DNA from: CAVWQV01 sp963757115 | Lineage (GTDB): Bacteria; Pseudomonadota; Alphaproteobacteria; Acetobacterales; Acetobacteraceae | Assembly: GCA_963757115.1 (NCBI GenBank) | Contig: CAVWQV010000001.1 | Span: 62,001 to 126,000 of the forward strand | Direction: 5' to 3' | Length of the DNA: 64,000 nt | Shown: piece by piece, positions 35,503-43,987 of the stretch | How positions within the stretch are numbered: position 1 is the first letter of the stretch | Layout of the letters: every line of letters starts with the position of its first letter | Position numbers and translations under genes: made by a program | The notes under the pieces: generated by a model | What the model saw: only the letters and a program-made list of their open reading frames with translations | The model's database searches: none | Told to the model about the DNA's origin: nothing

Positions 35503-36375
35503 ATGGATGCCATGACGCGGATCGAGCGGGCCTTGGGTGCCGCCGTCGCGCACGCCGACCGGCCGGGCGGCCCGCCGCTGCTGGCGCGCGCCATGGAGCA
35601 CGCGGTGTTTCCGCGCGGCGCCCGCGTCCGCCCCCGGCTGTGCCTCGCGGTCGCGAGCGCTTGCGGCGACGACCACCCGCAGGCCTCGGAGGCAGCGGCG
35701 GCGGCGATCGAACTGCTGCACTGCGCCTCCCTGGTGCACGACGACCTCCCCTGCTTCGACGACGCGGCGACCCGGCGCGGCCGCCCGTCCGTCCAGCGGG
35801 CGTTCGGCTCCCCGCTCGCCGTGCTGGCGGGCGACGCGCTCATCGTGCTCGCCTTCGAGACGCTGGGTCGAGGTGCCGCGCGGGTGCCGGAGCGGCTGTA
35901 TGCGCTGCTGGTGACAATCGGCCGGGCGGTCGGCGCGCCGCATGGGATCTGCGCCGGGCAGGCGTGGGAAAGCGAGGACGCGATCGACCTCGCCGCCTAT
36001 CAGCAGGCCAAGACGGGGGCGCTGTTCGCGGCGGCGACGGTGGCGGGGGCCGCCTCGGCCGGGGCCGCGGCACCCGAGGCGTGGCGGAGGCTGGGCGAGC
36101 GGCTGGGCGAAGCCTATCAGGTGGCCGACGACCTCGGCGACGTCGTCGGCAGCGCGGCGGCGCTCGGCAAGCCCGTGGGGCAGGACCGCACGCTTGGTCG
36201 GCCCAACGCGGCGCTGCAACTGGGTGTCGCGGGGGCGGTGGAACGGCTCGGCACGCTGGCAGCGGAGGCGGCCGCCGCCATCCCGCCATGCGCCGGAGCG
36301 GCCGAACTGCGCTCGCTGATCTTCCACGAAGCCAAGCGGCTGATGCCCAAGGAACTAGAGCAGAGCGCGGCGTGA
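35503..36375 (+). CDS. crtE: Geranylgeranyl diphosphate synthase CrtE
   Basis: A 290-residue trans-isoprenyl diphosphate synthase that makes GGPP for carotenoids and the bacteriochlorophyll tail. The first Asp-rich motif is HDDLPCFDDAATRRG (residues about 79-93), the second is QVADDLGD. FPRGARVRPRL aligns with the substrate-binding region. RBS CGGAGG precedes the ATG at 35503. First gene of the plus-strand superoperon. Confidence 0.95.
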   Translation: MDAMTRIERALGAAVAHADRPGGPPLLARAMEHAVFPRGARVRPRLCLAVASACGDDHPQASEAAAAAIELLHCASLVHDDLPCFDDAATRRGRPSVQRAFGSPLAVLAGDALIVLAFETLGRGAARVPERLYALLVTIGRAVGAPHGICAGQAWESEDAIDLAAYQQAKTGALFAAATVAGAASAGAAAPEAWRRLGERLGEAYQVADDLGDVVGSAAALGKPVGQDRTLGRPNAALQLGVAGAVERLGTLAAEAAAAIPPCAGAAELRSLIFHEAKRLMPKELEQSAA

Positions 36376-37583
36376 GCTTGCGGCTGCTCCCTTACCCAAC
36401 ACTCTCCCGCGGTGGGCAGACGGCCTTCCACTCCCCCGTGGCGCAGAGCGCCGGGGCGAGGGGGCGCTGGGCCGACCGCGTTGTCGCTTCCCCGCGCTTC
36501 CGTGCCTGGGCGGCGCGGTTTCCCCTTACCCGCCCGATAGCCCGCCGCCGTACGCGGGCGCTGTTCGATCTCGCGGCTGGGTTCGTCTACTCGCAAGTGC
36601 TGCTGGCCTGCGTGCAGGTCGATCTGTTCCGCCTGCTGGCCGACGGGCCGCTGACCGAGGAGGCCCTCGCACGCCGGCTGACGCTGCCGCCGGAGCGGGC
36701 CGCGCGCCTGCTCCGTGCCGCGATCTCGCTGCGACTCGCCGGGCGCCGCCGGGACGGGCGCATCGGGCTCGGCCCGCTTGGCGCGGCAATGGTCGACAAC
36801 GACGCGGTCGCGGCCATGATCGCGCATCACCCGATGCTGTACGCCGACCTCGCCGACCCGGAGGCGCTGCTACGGGGCGAGCATCCCGGGACGCAACTCG
36901 GGCACTTCTGGGCTTACGCGAGCGCACCCTCGCCTGGGACGCTCGACGCGAAGCGGATCGGGCCATATTCGGCGCTGATGGCCGCGTCGCAGCCGCTGGT
37001 CGCGGCCGAGGTGCTGGGCGCCTACCGCATCGACCGCCACCGCTGCCTGCTCGACATTGGCGGTGGCGAGGGCGCCTTCCTCCAAGCGGCAGCGGCGCGC
37101 GCGCCCCGCCTCCGCCTCATGCTGTTCGATTTGCCCGCGGTGGCCGACCGCGCGCGGCGGCGATTCGCCGAGGCAGGCATCGCCGACCGGGCCACCGTGG
37201 TCGGCGGCGATTTCTTCCGCGATCCGCCGCCGGAGGGCGCCGACGTCGTTTCGCTCGTACGGGTGATCCACGACCACGAGGACGCGCAGGCGCTCGCCAT
37301 CCTGCGCGCCGCGCGCCGGGCACTCCCGGAGGACGGCACCTTGCTGCTCGCCGAGCCGATGGCGGAGACGCGCGGCGCGGAGCCGGTCGGGGCGGCGTAT
37401 TTCGCTTTCTATCTCCTCGCCATGGGCAACGGACGGGCGCGCTCGCCGCGCGAACTCGCGGGATTGCTGCACGCCGCCGGTTTCGCGCCGCCGCGCCTGC
37501 TGCCGACCGCCACACCGTTGCTGACCCGCCTCATGATGGCCAAACCGTCATCGGACCAACATGCGGGTGTAAGTCGTGCTTGA
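36372..37583 (+). CDS. crtF: Hydroxyneurosporene/demethylspheroidene O-methyltransferase CrtF
   Basis: A 403-residue class I methyltransferase that O-methylates the 1-hydroxy group made by CrtC. SAM motif I is LLDIGGGEGAFLQAAAARAP; VVSLVRVIHDHEDAQALAIL and LLLAEPMAETRGAEPV are the catalytic and fold motifs of the plant/fungal OMT type. It starts on GTG within the crtE stop. The stop codon lies inside the first PpsR site of the bchC promoter, so that regulatory region extends into crtF. Confidence 0.93.
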   Translation: MSLRLLPYPTLSRGGQTAFHSPVAQSAGARGRWADRVVASPRFRAWAARFPLTRPIARRRTRALFDLAAGFVYSQVLLACVQVDLFRLLADGPLTEEALARRLTLPPERAARLLRAAISLRLAGRRRDGRIGLGPLGAAMVDNDAVAAMIAHHPMLYADLADPEALLRGEHPGTQLGHFWAYASAPSPGTLDAKRIGPYSALMAASQPLVAAEVLGAYRIDRHRCLLDIGGGEGAFLQAAAARAPRLRLMLFDLPAVADRARRRFAEAGIADRATVVGGDFFRDPPPEGADVVSLVRVIHDHEDAQALAILRAARRALPEDGTLLLAEPMAETRGAEPVGAAYFAFYLLAMGNGRARSPRELAGLLHAAGFAPPRLLPTATPLLTRLMMAKPSSDQHAGVSRA

Positions 37584-37611
37584 CAGTCCAAGTTGTCAGT
37601 CTAGGCTTACA
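37568..37611 (+). promoter_or_regulatory. Twin PpsR/CrtJ sites upstream of bchC
   Basis: TGTAAGTCGTGCTTGACA (37568-37585) and TGTCAGTCTAGGCTTACA (37594-37611) are two perfect TGT-N12-ACA palindromes 8 bp apart, exactly the arrangement known for the Rhodobacter capsulatus bchC promoter. The TTGACA inside site one could be the -35 and TAGGCT (37602-37607) in site two a weak -10, which is inference; spacing would be near 16-17 bp. Confidence 0.85.
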
Positions 37612-37644
37612 CCATTGCTACCGCGCACCAGGGAGGTCTCGCGG

Positions 37645-38574
37645 ATGGACACCGTCGCCGTGGTCCTCACCGAACCTGGGTGCATCGCCCTGAGCCGGCT
37701 CGAACTCACTCCGCCCGGTGATTCCGACGTGATGGTCGACATCGACTGGAGCGGCGTCAGTACCGGCACCGAGCGGCTGTTGTGGTCGGGCCGGATGCCG
37801 CCATTTCCCGGCATGGGCTACCCGCTCGTCCCCGGCTACGAATCGGTCGGCCGGGTAGCTGCCGCCGGGCCGGACGCCGGGGTGGCCGTCGGCACCACCG
37901 TGTTCGTGCCCGGCGCTCAATGCTTCGGCCCGGTGCGCGGGTTGTTCGGAGGTGCGGCCGCCCGTTTGGTCGTGCCGGGCGCACGGGTGGTTCCGATCGA
38001 TGCCGGTTGGGGCGAGCGCGGCGCGCTGCTCGCACTGGCCGCGACCGCGCAGCACGCGATCGCCGGCGACGTGCCCGACCTGATCGTGGGCCATGGCGTG
38101 CTTGGGCGGCTGCTCGCGCGGCTCGCCGTCCTCGCGGGCCGCGAGCCTGTCGTGTGGGAGCGCAACCCCGACCGCGTCGGCGACGCGGCGCAATACGCGG
38201 TGGTCGATCCCGACAGCGACGCACGCCGCGACTACCGCACCATCTGCGACGCGAGCGGCGATGCCGGCTTGCTCGATACGCTGATCGGGCGATTGGCGCC
38301 CGGCGGCGCGATCGTGCTCGCGGGCTTCTACAGCGAAAAACTCTCCTTCGCGTTTCCGCCCGCCTTCATGCGGGAAGCAAGCATCCGGGTCGCGGCGCAA
38401 TGGCAGCCGCGCGACCTTGCAACCGTCCGCGCGCTGGTCGACAGCGGCCGGCTGTCGCTCGATGGCCTGATCACACATCGCGCTCCGGCGACGGAGGCCG
38501 ACGCGGCCTACCGCACGGCGTTCGACGATCCTGCGTGCCTCAAGATGATGCTCGATTGGAGGGCCTGCCGATGA
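37645..38574 (+). CDS. bchC: Bacteriochlorophyllide dehydrogenase BchC
   Basis: A 309-residue medium-chain dehydrogenase-like protein that oxidises 3-hydroxyethyl bacteriochlorophyllide a. WSGVSTGTERLLWSGRMPPF, PLVPGYESVGRV and VFVPGAQCFGPVRGLFGGAA are BchC hallmarks; GHGVLGRLLARL is the nucleotide motif. The ATG at 37645 follows GGGAGG. It begins its own promoter unit but also continues the crtEF transcript, the classic superoperon design. ATGA overlap with bchX. Confidence 0.95.
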   Translation: MDTVAVVLTEPGCIALSRLELTPPGDSDVMVDIDWSGVSTGTERLLWSGRMPPFPGMGYPLVPGYESVGRVAAAGPDAGVAVGTTVFVPGAQCFGPVRGLFGGAAARLVVPGARVVPIDAGWGERGALLALAATAQHAIAGDVPDLIVGHGVLGRLLARLAVLAGREPVVWERNPDRVGDAAQYAVVDPDSDARRDYRTICDASGDAGLLDTLIGRLAPGGAIVLAGFYSEKLSFAFPPAFMREASIRVAAQWQPRDLATVRALVDSGRLSLDGLITHRAPATEADAAYRTAFDDPACLKMMLDWRACR

Positions 38575-39560
38575 ACGCCGTCGTCCCCAAGGACGCGTTG
38601 CGCGCCGAGGCCGCGATCGAGCCGGACCCGGTGCCCACCGGCCCGGTCAAGAAGGAGACGCAGATCATCGCGATCTACGGCAAGGGCGGCATCGGCAAGA
38701 GCTTCACCCTCGCCAACCTCAGCTACATGATGGCGCAGCAGGGCAAGCGCGTGCTGCTGATCGGCTGCGACCCGAAGAGCGACACGACCTCGTTGCTGTT
38801 CGGCGGGCGGAGCTGCCCGACCATCATCGAAACGTCTGCGAAGAAGAAGGGCGCCGGCGAGGCGGTGAAGATCGGCGACGTGTGCTTCAAGCGCGACGGC
38901 GTGTTCGCGATGGAGCTCGGCGGCCCGGAAGTGGGGCGCGGCTGCGGCGGGCGCGGCATCATCCACGGCTTCGAGCTGCTGGAAAAGCTCGGCTTCCATG
39001 ACTGGGGTTTCGACTACGTGCTGCTCGACTTTCTCGGCGACGTGGTGTGCGGCGGCTTCGGCCTGCCGATCGCGCGCGACATGTGCCAGAAGGTGATCGT
39101 GGTCGGTTCCAACGACCTGCAATCCCTTTACGTTGCCAACAATGTCTGCTCGGCGGTCGACTACTTCCGCAAGCTCGGCGGCAATGTCGGCGTCGCCGGC
39201 ATGGTCATCAACAAGGACGACGGCACGGGCGAGGCGCAGGCCTTCGCTGCGGCGGCCGGCATCCCGGTGCTGTCGGCGATCCCCGCCGACGAGGACATCC
39301 GGCGCAAGAGTGCCAACTACGAGATCATCGGCAAGCCCGGCGGGCGCTGGGCCTCGGTGTTCGAGGAGCTGGCGACGCAGGTGGCGCAGGCTCCGCCGCT
39401 GCGGCCGACACCGCTGGTGCACGACGCGCTGCTCGGCCTGTTCAAGGGTGACGCGGTCGGGCGCGGCGTGGTGCTGGAACCGGCGACGCTCGAGGACATG
39501 TGCGCGGCGCGCGTGCTCGAAAAGCCGTCCCTCGAAGTGATCTACGAAGGCGCGGAGTAG
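38571..39560 (+). CDS. bchX: Chlorophyllide reductase iron protein BchX
   Basis: A 329-residue NifH-like ATPase that feeds electrons to BchYZ for C7=C8 reduction of chlorophyllide a. The P-loop is YGKGGIGKSF, the switch region LIGCDPKSDTT, and cluster Cys lie in GRGCGGRGI and GDVVCGGFG. GTGEAQAFAAAAGIPVLSAI follows the family. The start overlaps the bchC stop; the upstream open frame is a read-through. Confidence 0.96.
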   Translation: MNAVVPKDALRAEAAIEPDPVPTGPVKKETQIIAIYGKGGIGKSFTLANLSYMMAQQGKRVLLIGCDPKSDTTSLLFGGRSCPTIIETSAKKKGAGEAVKIGDVCFKRDGVFAMELGGPEVGRGCGGRGIIHGFELLEKLGFHDWGFDYVLLDFLGDVVCGGFGLPIARDMCQKVIVVGSNDLQSLYVANNVCSAVDYFRKLGGNVGVAGMVINKDDGTGEAQAFAAAAGIPVLSAIPADEDIRRKSANYEIIGKPGGRWASVFEELATQVAQAPPLRPTPLVHDALLGLFKGDAVGRGVVLEPATLEDMCAARVLEKPSLEVIYEGAE

Positions 39561-39564
39561 GGCG

Positions 39565-41064
39565 GTGGATGGCGCGATCGCCCCGGCGGGCGGATGCCAT
39601 GGCGGCCGGGAGACCATGCTTGAGGCCGCCCGCGCGGCGGGCAAGAGCGAGGCGCTCGACCGGTTGCTCGCCGACTACCCGCGCGGCCCGCACGACCAGC
39701 CGCAATCGATGTGCCCAGCCTTTGGCTCGCTGCGCGTCGGACTGAGGATGCGGCGCGTCGCGACGATCCTGTCCGGCTCGGCCTGTTGCGTCTACGGCCT
39801 CACCTTCACGTCGCATTTCTACGGGGCGAAACGGACGGTGGGCTACGTTCCGTTCAACTCCGAGTCGCTCGTGCGCGGCCAACTCTATGAGGACATCCGC
39901 GCCGCGGTGATCGAAACCGCAAAGCCCGCCGACTACGACGCGGTGGTGGTCATCAATCTTTGCGTGCCGACCGCCTCCGGCGTGCCGCTCGACCGGCTGC
40001 CGCGCGCCATCGACGGCGTTCGCATCATCGGCATCGATGTGCCGGGCTTCGGCGTGCCGACGCACGCGGAGGCCAAGGACGTGCTGGCCGGCGCGATGCT
40101 ACGCTATGCGCGGGGCGAAGCGGAGGCGGGGCCGGTGGCGCGCCCGCGCCAGGGGCCGTCCGAGCTCCCGACCGTTGCCCTGATCGGCGAGCTGTTCCCG
40201 GCCGACCCGCCGGGGATCGGCGCGTTGCTGGCGCCGATGGGGCTCGGGGTGGCGCCGCAGACGCCGGGGCGCGAGTGGCGCGACCTTTACGCTGCACTTG
40301 ATTGCTCGGTCGCAGCGGCGGTGCACCCATTCTACACGGCGAGCGTGCGGGAGTTCGCCGCGGCCGGACGGCCGATCGTGGGGTCGGGGCCGGTCGGCGT
40401 GGAAGCGACCGCGGCGTGGCTCGACGCCGTGGGCCGGGCCGCGAACGTTGCAGCCGACAAGATCGACGCGGCAAAAGCGCGGGCGCTGCCCGCGATCCGC
40501 GGCGCGCTCGAGGCCGCCCCGATCCGCGCGCGCGTGACCGTGGCGGGGTACGAGGGCTCCGAGCTGCTGGTGGCGCGTCTGCTGGTGGAAGCGGGGGCGG
40601 AGGTGCCCTACGTCGGCACCGCTTGCCCGCGCACGGAATGGAGCGAGGCCGACCGCGAGTGGCTGCAATCGCGGGGCACGCACGTCCAGTACCGCGCTTC
40701 GCTCGAGCAGGACCTGGCCGCGATGCGCGAGGTCAAGCCGGATCTCGCGCTCGGTACGACGCCGCTCGTGCAGCAGGCCAAGGAGCTCGGCATCCCCGCG
40801 CTCTATTTCACCAATATCGTGTCCGCCCGTCCGCTGTTCGGTCCGGCGGGAGCGGGATCGCTGGCCGCCATCGTGGCGGCGCAAACGCGCGGGCGCGAGC
40901 GGTTTTCCCGCATGGTCGGCTTCTTCGACGGCGTGGGAACCGGCCAAGCCACCGGCTACGGCTGGAGGGACGTGCCGCAGGAGCCGCCCGGCTGGCGCGA
41001 CCGCACCCGCAAGCTGCGCGAAGCGCGCGCCAAAGCCGCCGCGTCGCAGGCGATGGGGACGTAG
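39565..41064 (+). CDS. bchY: Chlorophyllide reductase subunit BchY
   Basis: A 499-residue NifD-like subunit of chlorophyllide reductase. QPQSMCPAFGSLRVGLRMRR, SGSACCVYGLTFTSHFYGAK and RTVGYVPFNSESLVRGQLYE are diagnostic, and the Cys residues there serve the 4Fe-4S cluster. The GTG at 39565 keeps the GCHGGRETM segment found in relatives; an ATG at 39616 with GGGAG is an alternative. It is four bases after bchX and abuts bchZ. Confidence 0.95.
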   Translation: MDGAIAPAGGCHGGRETMLEAARAAGKSEALDRLLADYPRGPHDQPQSMCPAFGSLRVGLRMRRVATILSGSACCVYGLTFTSHFYGAKRTVGYVPFNSESLVRGQLYEDIRAAVIETAKPADYDAVVVINLCVPTASGVPLDRLPRAIDGVRIIGIDVPGFGVPTHAEAKDVLAGAMLRYARGEAEAGPVARPRQGPSELPTVALIGELFPADPPGIGALLAPMGLGVAPQTPGREWRDLYAALDCSVAAAVHPFYTASVREFAAAGRPIVGSGPVGVEATAAWLDAVGRAANVAADKIDAAKARALPAIRGALEAAPIRARVTVAGYEGSELLVARLLVEAGAEVPYVGTACPRTEWSEADREWLQSRGTHVQYRASLEQDLAAMREVKPDLALGTTPLVQQAKELGIPALYFTNIVSARPLFGPAGAGSLAAIVAAQTRGRERFSRMVGFFDGVGTGQATGYGWRDVPQEPPGWRDRTRKLREARAKAAASQAMGT

Positions 41065-42489
41065 ATGCTGGTGCTCGATCACGATCGCGCCGGCGGCTAC
41101 TGGGGTGCCGTCTACGCCTTCACCGCCGTGCGCGGGCTGCGCGTGGTGATCGACGGGCCGGTGGGTTGCGAAAACCTGCCGGTGACGGCGGTGCTGCACT
41201 ACACCGACGCCTTGCCGCCGCACGAGCTGCCGGTCGTAGTGACCGGGTTGTCGGAAGACAATCTTTCCATGAGCGGTACCGAGGACGCGATGCGTCGCGC
41301 CGCCGCGACCCAGGACCCGGACCTTCCCGCCGTCGTGGTGACCGGGAGTATCGCCGAAATGATCGGGGGCGGTGTCACGCCCGAAGGCTCCAATCTGCTG
41401 CGCTTCATCCCGCGCACGATTGACGAGGACCAGTGGCAGGCCGCCGACCGCGCGATCTTCTGGCTTTGGAGCGAGTTCGGCGCGAAGAGAAAACCCAAGC
41501 CCCGCGTCCGGGCGGACGGGGCGAAGCCGCGGGTCAACATCATCGGGCCGATCTACGGCACGTTCAACATGCCGTCCGACCTCGCGGAGGTTCGCAGGCT
41601 GGTTGAGGGCGTCGGCTGCGAGATCAATCTCGTGTTCCCGCTCGGCGCGCATGTGGAGGATATTGTCAAGCTCCCCGACGCCGACGTGAACATCTGCATG
41701 TATCGCGAGTTCGGCCGCAAGCTGTGCGAAGAGCTGGACCGGCCGTATCTGCAAGCCCCGGTCGGACTATTCGCGACCACCAGCTTCCTGCGCACCCTGG
41801 GCGAGCTGACCGGCCTTGACCCCGAGCCGTTCATCGAGCGCGAGAAGCACACCACCATCAAGCCGATCTGGGATCTCTGGCGCAGCGTGACGCAGGACTT
41901 CTTCGCCTCCGCTTCGTTCGCGATCGTTGCGACCGACACTTACGCGCGCGGGGTGCGGCGTTTCATGGAGGACGAGCTCGGTATTCCCTGCACCTTCAGC
42001 TTCGCGCGCACTGCCGGGACTAAGCCCGACAACGCCGCGGTGCGCGCCGCCATGAAGGATCGACCGCCGCTGGTACTTTACGGCTCGTTCAACGAGCGGA
42101 TGTACGCCGCCGAGCAGGGTGCGCGCTGCGTTTTCATCCCCGCCTCGTTCCCGGGTGCCGTGATCCGGCGCGCGACCGGCACGCCGTTCATGGGCTACGC
42201 GGGTGCGACATATCTCGTGCAGGAATTCTGCAACGCGCTGTTCGACGCGCTGTTCCACATCCTCCCGCTGGGGACGGAGATGGACCGCGTCGAAGCCACG
42301 CCGATGCGCGGCGAAACCAGCGCCTGGGACGCGGACGCCTTGGCGCTGCTCGACCAGCACGTGGAAGAGCAGCCGTTCCTCGTGCGCATCTCGGCAGCCA
42401 AGCGCTTGCGCGACCGCGCCGAGCGCGACGCACGAGAGGCGGGCGAGGACCGCGTTAGGCGCAAGCATGTCGAGCTCGCACTCGCGTGA
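41065..42489 (+). CDS. bchZ: Chlorophyllide reductase subunit BchZ
   Basis: A 474-residue NifK-like partner of BchY. VIDGPVGCENLPVTAVLHYT holds a conserved Cys; TGLSEDNLSMSGTEDAMRRA and NIIGPIYGTFNMPSDLAEVR are typical. The C-terminal region (LFDALFHILPLGTEMDRVEA) is complete. Last enzyme gene before the pufBALMC structural genes, about 100 bp ahead of pufB with no pufQ between. Confidence 0.96.
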   Translation: MLVLDHDRAGGYWGAVYAFTAVRGLRVVIDGPVGCENLPVTAVLHYTDALPPHELPVVVTGLSEDNLSMSGTEDAMRRAAATQDPDLPAVVVTGSIAEMIGGGVTPEGSNLLRFIPRTIDEDQWQAADRAIFWLWSEFGAKRKPKPRVRADGAKPRVNIIGPIYGTFNMPSDLAEVRRLVEGVGCEINLVFPLGAHVEDIVKLPDADVNICMYREFGRKLCEELDRPYLQAPVGLFATTSFLRTLGELTGLDPEPFIEREKHTTIKPIWDLWRSVTQDFFASASFAIVATDTYARGVRRFMEDELGIPCTFSFARTAGTKPDNAAVRAAMKDRPPLVLYGSFNERMYAAEQGARCVFIPASFPGAVIRRATGTPFMGYAGATYLVQEFCNALFDALFHILPLGTEMDRVEATPMRGETSAWDADALALLDQHVEEQPFLVRISAAKRLRDRAERDAREAGEDRVRRKHVELALA

Positions 42490-42510
42490 GAGCCGCCCGA
42501 ACGTCCGACC

Positions 42511-42542
42511 GGCATCGCCGGGCGGATGCCCCGCCGCGGGGG
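42511..42542 (+). other. Two small hairpins in the bchZ-pufB spacer
   Basis: GGCATC/GATGCC (42511-42530) and CCCC-GCCGC-GGGG (42529-42541) can form adjacent or alternative stems in the 99-bp leader of pufB. They might set mRNA processing between the enzyme and antenna parts of the transcript. No PpsR site is present here. Confidence 0.35.
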
Positions 42543-42588
42543 TTCATGCGCGGCACAGCCGAGAGGTCGTTCTCCGGAGGGAACTATA

Positions 42589-42822
42589 ATGTCTGCGAGC
42601 TTGGATAGAAACACCACACGGTCGGGTCTGACCGAAGGGGAAGCGAGGGAGTTCCATCGCATCTTCATGACCAGCTTCATCGTGTTCACCGTCATCGCCA
42701 TCATCGCGCACATCCTCGCGTGGCAGTGGCGTCCGTGGCTGCCGGGTCCCGAAGGCTACAAGACCGGCATGCTCGACCACTTCCAGGTCGTGGCCAGCCA
42801 TCTCACTTCGTTGCTGACATAG
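42589..42822 (+). CDS. pufB: Light-harvesting 1 beta chain PufB
   Basis: A 77-residue antenna polypeptide with one membrane helix (residues about 26-46). IIAHILAWQWRPWLPG contains the His that binds bacteriochlorophyll and the conserved W/P/G tail. Strong RBS CCGGAGGG. An extra C-terminal extension (EGYKTGMLDHFQVVASHLTS) makes it longer than most LH1 beta chains of about 50-70 residues. Followed by pufA after 10 bp. Confidence 0.93.
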   Translation: MSASLDRNTTRSGLTEGEAREFHRIFMTSFIVFTVIAIIAHILAWQWRPWLPGPEGYKTGMLDHFQVVASHLTSLLT

Positions 42823-42832
42823 GAGCCCGGCC

Positions 42833-43033
42833 ATGTGGCGTATATGGATGATCTTCGACCCGCGCCGCGCGCTGGTCGCCCTGTTCATCTTCCTGTTCGT
42901 GCTGGCGCTGCTGATCCACTTCATCCTGCTCAGCACCGACCGCTTCAACTGGCTGGAAGGCCCGCATCGGAATCTCGCGGGCGGAGGAGCCTCATCGCAG
43001 ATGGCGCCCTTGCCGCCGTCGCAGCCCAAGTAG
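42833..43033 (+). CDS. pufA: Light-harvesting 1 alpha chain PufA
   Basis: A 66-residue antenna polypeptide. MWRIWMIFDPRRALVALFIF is the conserved N-terminus, and the bacteriochlorophyll ligand is His in LALLIHFILLSTDRFNWL. The C-terminal tail is Pro/Gln-rich. Pairs with PufB around the reaction centre. Confidence 0.95.
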   Translation: MWRIWMIFDPRRALVALFIFLFVLALLIHFILLSTDRFNWLEGPHRNLAGGGASSQMAPLPPSQPK

Positions 43034-43063
43034 GGTCGACTGCCCCAACGTGGCGGCGAGACC

Positions 43064-43079
43064 GGCCCCGCGCCGGGCC
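43064..43079 (+). other. Intercistronic hairpin after pufA
   Basis: GGCCC-CGCGCC-GGGCC forms a short, very GC-rich stem in the 118-bp pufA-pufL spacer. In Rhodobacter, stem-loops at this place protect the pufBA message and give excess antenna over reaction centre. The same role here is inference. Confidence 0.45.
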
Positions 43080-43151
43080 TCGTCCGCTCGTGGGAACGCT
43101 GCGCGGAGGCGTCCGTGGGCAGAACGTCTCTGACCCGGGAGAAACATACCA

Positions 43152-43976
43152 ATGGCGATGCTTAGCTTTGAAAAGAAATACCGGGTGCGTGGCGGCACGC
43201 TGGTGGGAGGCGATCTGTTCGACTTCTGGCTGGGGCCGTTCTACGTCGGCTTCTTCGGGGTCACGACCTTCTTCTTCGCCTTGCTCGGCACCGCCTTGAT
43301 TCTATGGGGCGCCGCTATCGGCGGTACCTGGAACGTCTGGCGAATCAACATCGCCCCGCCCGACATCAGCTACGGCCTGGCCTTGGCGCCACTTAAGGAA
43401 GGCGGGCTGTGGCAGCTCATCACCATTTGCGCGATCGGCGCGTTCGTCTCCTGGGCACTGCGACAGGCAGAGATCAGCCGCAAGCTCGGCATGGGCATGC
43501 ATGTCCCGATCGCCTACAGCTTCGCGATCTTCGCCTACGTCACCCTGGTCGTGATCCGGCCGCTGCTGCTGGGCGCCTGGGGCTTCGGGTTCCCGTACGG
43601 CATCCTGAGCCATCTCGATTGGGTGTCGAACACGGGCTATCAATATCTGCACTTCCACTACAACCCGGCGCACATGATCGCGGTGTCGTTCTTCTTCACG
43701 ACGACACTGGCCCTGTCCCTGCACGGCGCGCTCGTGTTGTCCGCGGTGAACCCGCCCAAGGGGCAGGTGGTGAAGTCCGCCGAGCACGAGAACACCTTCT
43801 TCCGCGACACGATCGGCTGGTCGATCGGCACGCTTGGCATTCACCGGCTCGGGCTGTTCCTCGCCCTTTCGGCGGGGTTCTGGAGTGCCGTTTGTATCAT
43901 CATTAGCGGCCCGTTCTGGACGCGCGGATGGCCGGAATGGTGGGGCTGGTGGCTCAACCTTCCGATCTGGAAATAG
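43152..43976 (+). CDS. pufL: Photosynthetic reaction centre L subunit PufL
   Basis: A 274-residue polytopic protein with five membrane helices. GGTLVGGDLFDFWLGPFYVG, HLDWVSNTGYQYLHFHYNPA and FFRDTIGWSIGTLGIHRLGL contain the conserved His residues that bind the special pair and iron. With PufM it forms the quinone-type reaction centre. RBS GGGAG. Full length and intact. Confidence 0.97.
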   Translation: MAMLSFEKKYRVRGGTLVGGDLFDFWLGPFYVGFFGVTTFFFALLGTALILWGAAIGGTWNVWRINIAPPDISYGLALAPLKEGGLWQLITICAIGAFVSWALRQAEISRKLGMGMHVPIAYSFAIFAYVTLVVIRPLLLGAWGFGFPYGILSHLDWVSNTGYQYLHFHYNPAHMIAVSFFFTTTLALSLHGALVLSAVNPPKGQVVKSAEHENTFFRDTIGWSIGTLGIHRLGLFLALSAGFWSAVCIIISGPFWTRGWPEWWGWWLNLPIWK

Positions 43977-43987
43977 GGAACGAGAAG

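Noticed and set aside
35640..36371. Long upstream extension of the crtF frame
   Set aside because: It runs through crtE in another frame with no family sequence; the GTG at 36372 gives the normal CrtF start.
42490..42588. Possible pufQ between bchZ and pufB
   Set aside because: Only 99 bp and no open frame of suitable length.
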